A stretch of 9,898 nt of DNA from RAM1 sp943372585 (GTDB lineage Bacteria > Pseudomonadota > Gammaproteobacteria > Burkholderiales > Burkholderiaceae_C), in the NCBI GenBank assembly GCA_943372585.1, contig CALRZF020000116.1, forward strand, positions 1-9,898. The letters are read 5' to 3'. The translations under genes and the position numbers were made by a program. Positions 6,326-9,898 of the stretch are shown here, one piece after another (the first letter of the stretch is position 1; every line of letters begins with the position of its first letter). The notes below the pieces were generated by a model. The model did no database searches and was not told the DNA's origin. It was given only the letters and a program-made list of their open reading frames with translations.

Positions 6326-7039
6326 CTAATCTTGTTGTTTGGCGAACACGTAGCCGACACCCCGGACCGTGACGATGCGCTTGGGGTTCTTGGGGTCGGC
6401 TTCAATGGCCGCGCGGATGCGGCCCATGTGCACGTCGATCGAGCGGTCAAACGCTTCGAGCTCACGCCCGCGCACGGCTTCCATGATCTGGTCGCGCGTG
6501 AGCACGCGACCGGCCCGCTCGGCCAGTGTGATCAGCAGGTCGAACTGGTAGGACGTCAGCTCCGCCGGTTGGCCGCCCACCGTCACGGTGCGCGCATCGC
6601 GGTCGATCTCCAGCGAGCCGAAGCGCATCATGGCGGGTTGCTGCACCGAGCCCTCGCCGCGGCGGCGCAGCACCGCGCGGATGCGCGCCAGCAGCTCGCG
6701 CGGCTCGAAAGGTTTGGGCAGGTAGTCGTCGGCGCCCAGCTCCAGGCCGACGATGCGGTCCATCGGGTCGCCCTTGGCCGTGAGCATCAGCACCGGCACT
6801 CGCGCGATGTCCGAGGGCATGCCACGCACACGGCGGCACACTTCCAGCCCGTCCATGTCGGGCAGCATGAGGTCCAGGATCACCAGGTCGGGCACCTTGC
6901 CCTGCACGGCCTCCTGCAGGTGCGCCAGGCCGGTGCGTGCATCGGGCGCATGCGAAAAGCCGAAGCCCGACTGGCCCAGGTATTCGCCCACCATCTGCGC
7001 CAGCCGCGAATCGTCCTCGATCATCAGAATGTGTTGCAT
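6326..7039 (-). CDS. OmpR/PhoB-family response regulator, CpxR-like
   Basis: 237 residues. The receiver domain (1-120) has the acidic pocket E8-D9-D10, phospho-acceptor D56 (VILDLMLP), switch residue T87 and K109 in YLPKPFEPREL. A winged-helix DNA-binding domain (about 133-235) follows, with LTSYQFDLLITLAE, the recognition-helix region EAFDRSIDVHMGRIR and the terminal wing RIVTVRGVGYVF. The FDR-ID-H pattern resembles CpxR more than RstA or OmpR as I remember them. That fits the exact CpxR-type box 97 nt upstream of its start. The start at 7039 gives MQHILMIEDD, the correct receiver N-terminus; the longer frame to 7108 adds 23 unrelated residues. The kinase gene follows without a gap. It probably regulates its own operon and possibly the divergent one. 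I leave the symbol empty because orthology to cpxR cannot be proved here. Confidence 0.94.
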   Translation of the reverse strand: MQHILMIEDDSRLAQMVGEYLGQSGFGFSHAPDARTGLAHLQEAVQGKVPDLVILDLMLPDMDGLEVCRRVRGMPSDIARVPVLMLTAKGDPMDRIVGLELGADDYLPKPFEPRELLARIRAVLRRRGEGSVQQPAMMRFGSLEIDRDARTVTVGGQPAELTSYQFDLLITLAERAGRVLTRDQIMEAVRGRELEAFDRSIDVHMGRIRAAIEADPKNPKRIVTVRGVGYVFAKQQD

Positions 7040-7086
7040 GGGGCGATGGTAATGAAGCGCATGGCTGAATGGGGCGGTTTGTGACC

Positions 7087-7097
7087 GTGTCAGACAC
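7087..7097. promoter_or_regulatory. Short palindrome in the divergent promoter region
   Basis: GTGTC-A-GACAC is a perfect 5-bp-arm palindrome. In addition ACCGTGT (7084-7090) is inverted as ACACGGT (7119-7125), 28 bp away. The inverted copies could be operator half-sites for a regulator acting on the response-regulator promoter, or a leader hairpin of its mRNA. Short palindromes arise easily by chance, so confidence is low. Confidence 0.3.
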
Positions 7098-7104
7098 ATA
7101 TTGG

Positions 7105-7133
7105 GCAATACCGGCCAAACACGGTTGAAGCAA
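7105..7133 (-). promoter_or_regulatory. Candidate promoter for the two-component operon
   Basis: Read on the - strand, TTGCTT (7133-7128) and TATTGC (7110-7105) are separated by exactly 17 nt. Each matches the sigma-70 consensus at 3 of 6 positions, so the promoter is weak and would need an activator. Transcription would start near 7098, about 59 nt before the regulator's ATG. The CpxR-type box at 7136-7150 lies just upstream of the -35, centred near -45, a standard position for OmpR-family activators. This placement supports autoregulation but is inferred from motif spacing alone. Confidence 0.35.
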
Positions 7134-7135
7134 CG

Positions 7136-7150
7136 GTAAAGTTAGGTAAA
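7136..7150. promoter_or_regulatory. CpxR-type box, GTAAA-N5-GTAAA
   Basis: GTAAA (7136-7140), spacer GTTAG, GTAAA (7146-7150) is an exact match to the published CpxR recognition consensus of two GTAAA half-sites with a 5-nt spacer. A- and T-rich pentamers are rare in this GC-rich window, and I saw no other paired GTAAA. It lies in the 110-bp divergent gap next to a CpxR-like regulator. The last A is also the first base of the start codon of the acyl-CoA synthetase. It could serve autoregulation of the two-component operon, control of the divergent genes, or both. Confidence 0.6.
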
Positions 7151-8640
7151 TGGCCGTACCCTCCCAACCCCAGCAGCCGACCTCGCTGGCCGACGTGCCC
7201 GCATGGCAGGCGCGCGCGCGGCCTCACGCGCAGGCGCTGCGTTTTGGTGGCGTGGCAGCCGGCTACGGCGCACTGCACCAGCGCAGCCTGCAATGGGCCA
7301 CCTGGCTGCGCGCTCAGGGCGTGCGCCGTGGTGACCGCGTGGCCTGGCTGGGGCTGAACCACCCGGACCTGCTGGCCCTGCTGTTTGCGCTGTCCCACGT
7401 TGGCGCCGTGCTGGCACCGTTGAACTTTCGCCTGGCGCCGCCCGAATGGGACGCCGTGCTGGCCGACTGCACACCGCGTTGCGTGATTCATGACGCGGCC
7501 TGGGCTGATGCCGCACGCGCGCTGGCGCAACGCCACGGACTTGCGGCCCACGGCATTGATGCGCCCGACAGTACGCGCCCTCAGGCGGTGGACGCGCCTG
7601 CAGATGCGGCCCGCCTGCCGGTGCTGCTGGTCTACACCTCAGGCACCACGGGCACGCCGCGCGGCGCGGTGCACACCCAGGGCAACCTGCTGGCCAACAT
7701 GGCCATTGCCGCACAGGTGCAGGGCATGACGCCTGCCGACACGGTGGCCACCGCGCTGCCGCTGTTCCATGTGGGGGGCTTGTGCATCCAGACGCTGCCC
7801 GCGCTGTACGCGGGGGCCTGCGTGGTCCTGCATGCGCGCTTTGACCCTGCGTCGCTGCTGCAGTGCATTGCCACCGACAAACCCACGCTCACGCTGGTGG
7901 TGCCCGCTGTCATGAAGGCGTTGACTGAACACCCCGCATGGGCGGGCACCGACCTGTCCAGCCTGCGCGCGGCCTGGGCAGGCTCCAGCACGCTGCCCCA
8001 GGCGCTGGTGGATGCGTTTCATGCGCGCGGCGTGCCGGTGTGCAATGTGTATGGCGCAACGGAAACAGGGCCTTTCTCCATTGCGCTGGACGAGCGCCAT
8101 GCCCTGACGCACGCGGGCACCTGCGGCTGGCCGGCGCCCGGCGTCCAGGCGCGGCTGGCCCATGTGAAAAACGGCGTGGGTGAAGTGCTGGTGCGCGCGC
8201 CCAACGTCGTGCGCCGCTACTGGCCCGACCTGCCTGCGGTGGACGCGCAAGGCTGGTTCCACAGTGGCGATCTGGCCCAGGTGGCGCCGGACGGCAGCTG
8301 GCGCATCGTGGGCCGTGCCAAGGACATGATCATCTCGGGTGGTGAAAACATCTACCCCGCCGAGATTGAAAACGCGCTGGCGGCGCACCCCGACGTGGCC
8401 GAATGCGCCGTGGTCGGCATGGCCGACGCGCGCTGGGGTGAAGCCGTGGTGGCCGCCGTGGTGCCGCGCGACGGGCACGCGCTGGACGCTGAAGCGCTGC
8501 ACGGCTGGCTGGGCCAGCGCGTGGCGCGCTACAAGCTGCCGCGCCGCTATGTGGCGCTGGCTGCGCTGCCGCGCACCGCGCTGGGCAAGGTACAGAAGTC
8601 GCTGCTGCAGCCGTTATTGCAGCAAGAGGGCGCATCATGA
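7150..8640 (+). CDS. AMP-forming acyl-CoA synthetase (class I adenylate-forming ligase)
   Basis: 496 residues. These enzymes activate a carboxylic acid with ATP to an acyl-adenylate and transfer it to CoA. The motifs in order are P-loop YTSGTTGTPRG (162-172), YGATETG (301-307, the adenine/acyl-AMP site), GWFHSGD (368-374, with D374 for the ribose), the hinge region GRAKDMIISGGENIYPAEIE, and the C-terminal LGKVQK with catalytic K480. All are intact, so it should be active. The substrate cannot be read from sequence; fatty, cyclic or aromatic acids are all possible. The ATG at 7150 overlaps a CpxR-type box and has only a weak AGG 3 nt upstream, so translation initiation may be inefficient. Its TGA overlaps the next ATG (ATGA at 8637-8640), coupling it to a PelA-like gene, an unexpected partner. 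There is no signal peptide, so it is cytoplasmic. Confidence 0.93.
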   Translation: MAVPSQPQQPTSLADVPAWQARARPHAQALRFGGVAAGYGALHQRSLQWATWLRAQGVRRGDRVAWLGLNHPDLLALLFALSHVGAVLAPLNFRLAPPEWDAVLADCTPRCVIHDAAWADAARALAQRHGLAAHGIDAPDSTRPQAVDAPADAARLPVLLVYTSGTTGTPRGAVHTQGNLLANMAIAAQVQGMTPADTVATALPLFHVGGLCIQTLPALYAGACVVLHARFDPASLLQCIATDKPTLTLVVPAVMKALTEHPAWAGTDLSSLRAAWAGSSTLPQALVDAFHARGVPVCNVYGATETGPFSIALDERHALTHAGTCGWPAPGVQARLAHVKNGVGEVLVRAPNVVRRYWPDLPAVDAQGWFHSGDLAQVAPDGSWRIVGRAKDMIISGGENIYPAEIENALAAHPDVAECAVVGMADARWGEAVVAAVVPRDGHALDAEALHGWLGQRVARYKLPRRYVALAALPRTALGKVQKSLLQPLLQQEGAS

Positions 8641-9898
8641 GCACCATGGCCTTGCTTCAACGATTCATTCAGCCCCTGCGCAGCGTGTGGCGCCGCCTGG
8701 GCCTGGGTGCGGCTTTGCTGGTGCTGGCAGCCCATGCCGCGCCCGTGCGTGCCGCAGCCGCATCTACGCCCCCGAGTTTTGCTTTCTATTACGGCACCGA
8801 CATCCCCTGGGAAGCGCTGGGCGCGTTTGACGTCGCCGTGGTGGAGCCTGGCAACGTCGGCCCTGCGGGCTGGTCGCACCGGCTCAACCCAGCCACCACC
8901 GTGGCGGCCTACATCTCCATCGGCGAGGTGCACCCCACGCGAAGCTACTTCGCCCAGGTGCGCCCTGAATGGCGGCTGGGCGAGAACACCGCCTGGGGCT
9001 CGATCGTGGTGGACCAGGCCGCGCCGGGGTGGAACGCGTTTTATGTGTCGCAGGTGATCAGGCCGTTGTGGGACAAGGGCTATCGCGCGTTCTTCCTGGA
9101 CACGCTCGATTCATTCAACCTCACCGCTAAAACACCCGAGGCCCAGCAGCGCCAGATCGCCGGGCTGGTGTCGTTGATCCGCGAAATCAAGCGCGCCTAC
9201 CCCGACGCCAAACTCATTTTCAACCGCGGGTTTGAAATCCTGCCGCAGGTGCACACGCTGGCCTGGGCGGTGGCGGCCGAATCCCTGTTCCAGGGCTGGG
9301 ACGCAGGCAAGCAGGAATACCGCGCCGTGCCGCAGGCCGACCGCGACTGGTTGCTGGGCCAGCTGCGCCGCTGCGCTGACGACTACAAGCTGCCCGTCAT
9401 CTCCATCGACTACGTGCCGCCCAACGACCGGGCGCTGGCGCGCGAGACCGCCAAGCGCATCCGCGCCTTGGGCTTCATCCCCTGGGTGACCAACCCGGCG
9501 CTGGACATGATGGGCGTGGGCCAGGTAGAGCTGCTGCCGCGCCAGGTGCTGGCGGTGCACGACGAGGGCGGCCACCTGGCGCAGCTGGCCTCGCATGAAA
9601 TCCACCGCGTGGGCACCATGCCGCTGAACTACCTGGGCCTGGACGCACGTTATGTGTATGTGAACGCTGCCGAAATGCCGCAGCTGTCGCAGCAGGTGCT
9701 GGCCGGGCGCTACGCGGGCGTGGTCACCTGGTTCAACAAGGGCGACTTCCAGGAAACCCCCGCGCTCATGAAGCTGCTGGCCAATGCCCGTGCCCAGGGC
9801 GTGCCCATCGTCATGGTGGGCGAGCTGCCCGGCGACGCGGCCATGGACGCGTTCGGCAAGGACATCGGCCCCACGGTGCGTCTGACCACACCCCTCAC
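8637..9898 (+). CDS. pelA: PelA-like secreted glycoside hydrolase (GH114/GH166-type domain), 3' end outside window
   Basis: 420 codons are visible and the frame runs off the window end. The start shows a signal peptide: basic residues R9, R15, R19 and R20, a hydrophobic core at 21-34 and small residues near 39-42, so the product should be exported. The mature part begins PSFAFYYGTDIPWEALGAFD and folds as the TIM-barrel hydrolase of the endo-alpha-1,4-polygalactosaminidase type. Acidic residues in the expected places are D155 (FFLDTLD), E215 (AESLFQGWD) and D258 (SIDYVP). From about residue 298 (RQVLAVHDEGG... MPLNYLGLDARYVYVN) it continues into a second, Rossmann-like region. That matches PelA, which has further domains including a deacetylase, rather than a stand-alone GH114 enzyme. 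PelA trims and deacetylates Pel polysaccharide in the periplasm. ATG 8637 has AGAGGG upstream. The deacetylase domain and pelB-G would lie beyond the window. Confidence 0.85.
   Translation, partial: MSTMALLQRFIQPLRSVWRRLGLGAALLVLAAHAAPVRAAAASTPPSFAFYYGTDIPWEALGAFDVAVVEPGNVGPAGWSHRLNPATTVAAYISIGEVHPTRSYFAQVRPEWRLGENTAWGSIVVDQAAPGWNAFYVSQVIRPLWDKGYRAFFLDTLDSFNLTAKTPEAQQRQIAGLVSLIREIKRAYPDAKLIFNRGFEILPQVHTLAWAVAAESLFQGWDAGKQEYRAVPQADRDWLLGQLRRCADDYKLPVISIDYVPPNDRALARETAKRIRALGFIPWVTNPALDMMGVGQVELLPRQVLAVHDEGGHLAQLASHEIHRVGTMPLNYLGLDARYVYVNAAEMPQLSQQVLAGRYAGVVTWFNKGDFQETPALMKLLANARAQGVPIVMVGELPGDAAMDAFGKDIGPTVRLTTPL

Noticed and set aside
5081..7084. Very long + strand open frame (667 codons) opposite the kinase and regulator
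   Set aside because: Its product is a low-complexity His/Ala/Gln/Arg-rich sequence with no domain, and it is antisense to two proteins with complete catalytic motifs. Long antisense frames are expected in GC-rich DNA.
7040..7108. Longer N-terminus for the response regulator
   Set aside because: Adds 23 residues ahead of the canonical receiver start MQHILMIEDD and would run through the palindrome and leader region.

Overview
The window is GC-rich chromosomal DNA, densely packed with genes and with strong G/C preference at third codon positions. Gene content and order (radA, small membrane protein, ilvE, CHCC zinc-finger protein, waaF) point to a beta-proteobacterium of the order Burkholderiales, most likely the family Comamonadaceae. 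This placement is inferred from gene order and protein style, not from a database match. No rRNA, tRNA, insertion sequence, phage gene or CRISPR array is visible.

Left block (1-4873, all + strand): the end of an enoyl-CoA hydratase/isomerase-family gene; radA (DNA repair and recombination); a small two-helix membrane protein with a possible BamE-like C-terminal fold; ilvE (branched-chain amino acid transaminase); a 68-residue CHCC zinc-finger protein; waaF (LPS core heptosyltransferase II), which starts at GTG inside the zinc-finger gene; and a carboxymuconolactone-decarboxylase-family protein. ilvE, the zinc-finger gene and waaF are 2 nt apart or overlapping and look like one operon.

Convergent gap (4874-5128): this holds a rho-independent terminator oriented for the - strand and, next to it, a strong 14-bp stem with one bulged base and a nested hairpin. 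It is the likely 3' untranslated region of the two-component operon, or a small RNA locus.

Two-component block (5129-7039, - strand): an OmpR/PhoB-family response regulator followed by its histidine kinase, joined as stop-start TAGATG. The regulator's output domain resembles CpxR. An exact CpxR-type box (GTAAA-N5-GTAAA) lies in the 110-bp divergent gap at 7136-7150, touching the start codon of the next + strand gene.

Right block (7150-9898, + strand): an AMP-forming acyl-CoA synthetase whose stop overlaps by 4 nt the start of a secreted glycoside hydrolase. The hydrolase matches the N-terminal part of PelA, the periplasmic hydrolase/deacetylase of Pel exopolysaccharide biosynthesis, and runs off the window end. 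The most interesting hypothesis is that a Cpx-like envelope-stress system sits divergently from, and may regulate, a ligase-pelA transcription unit.
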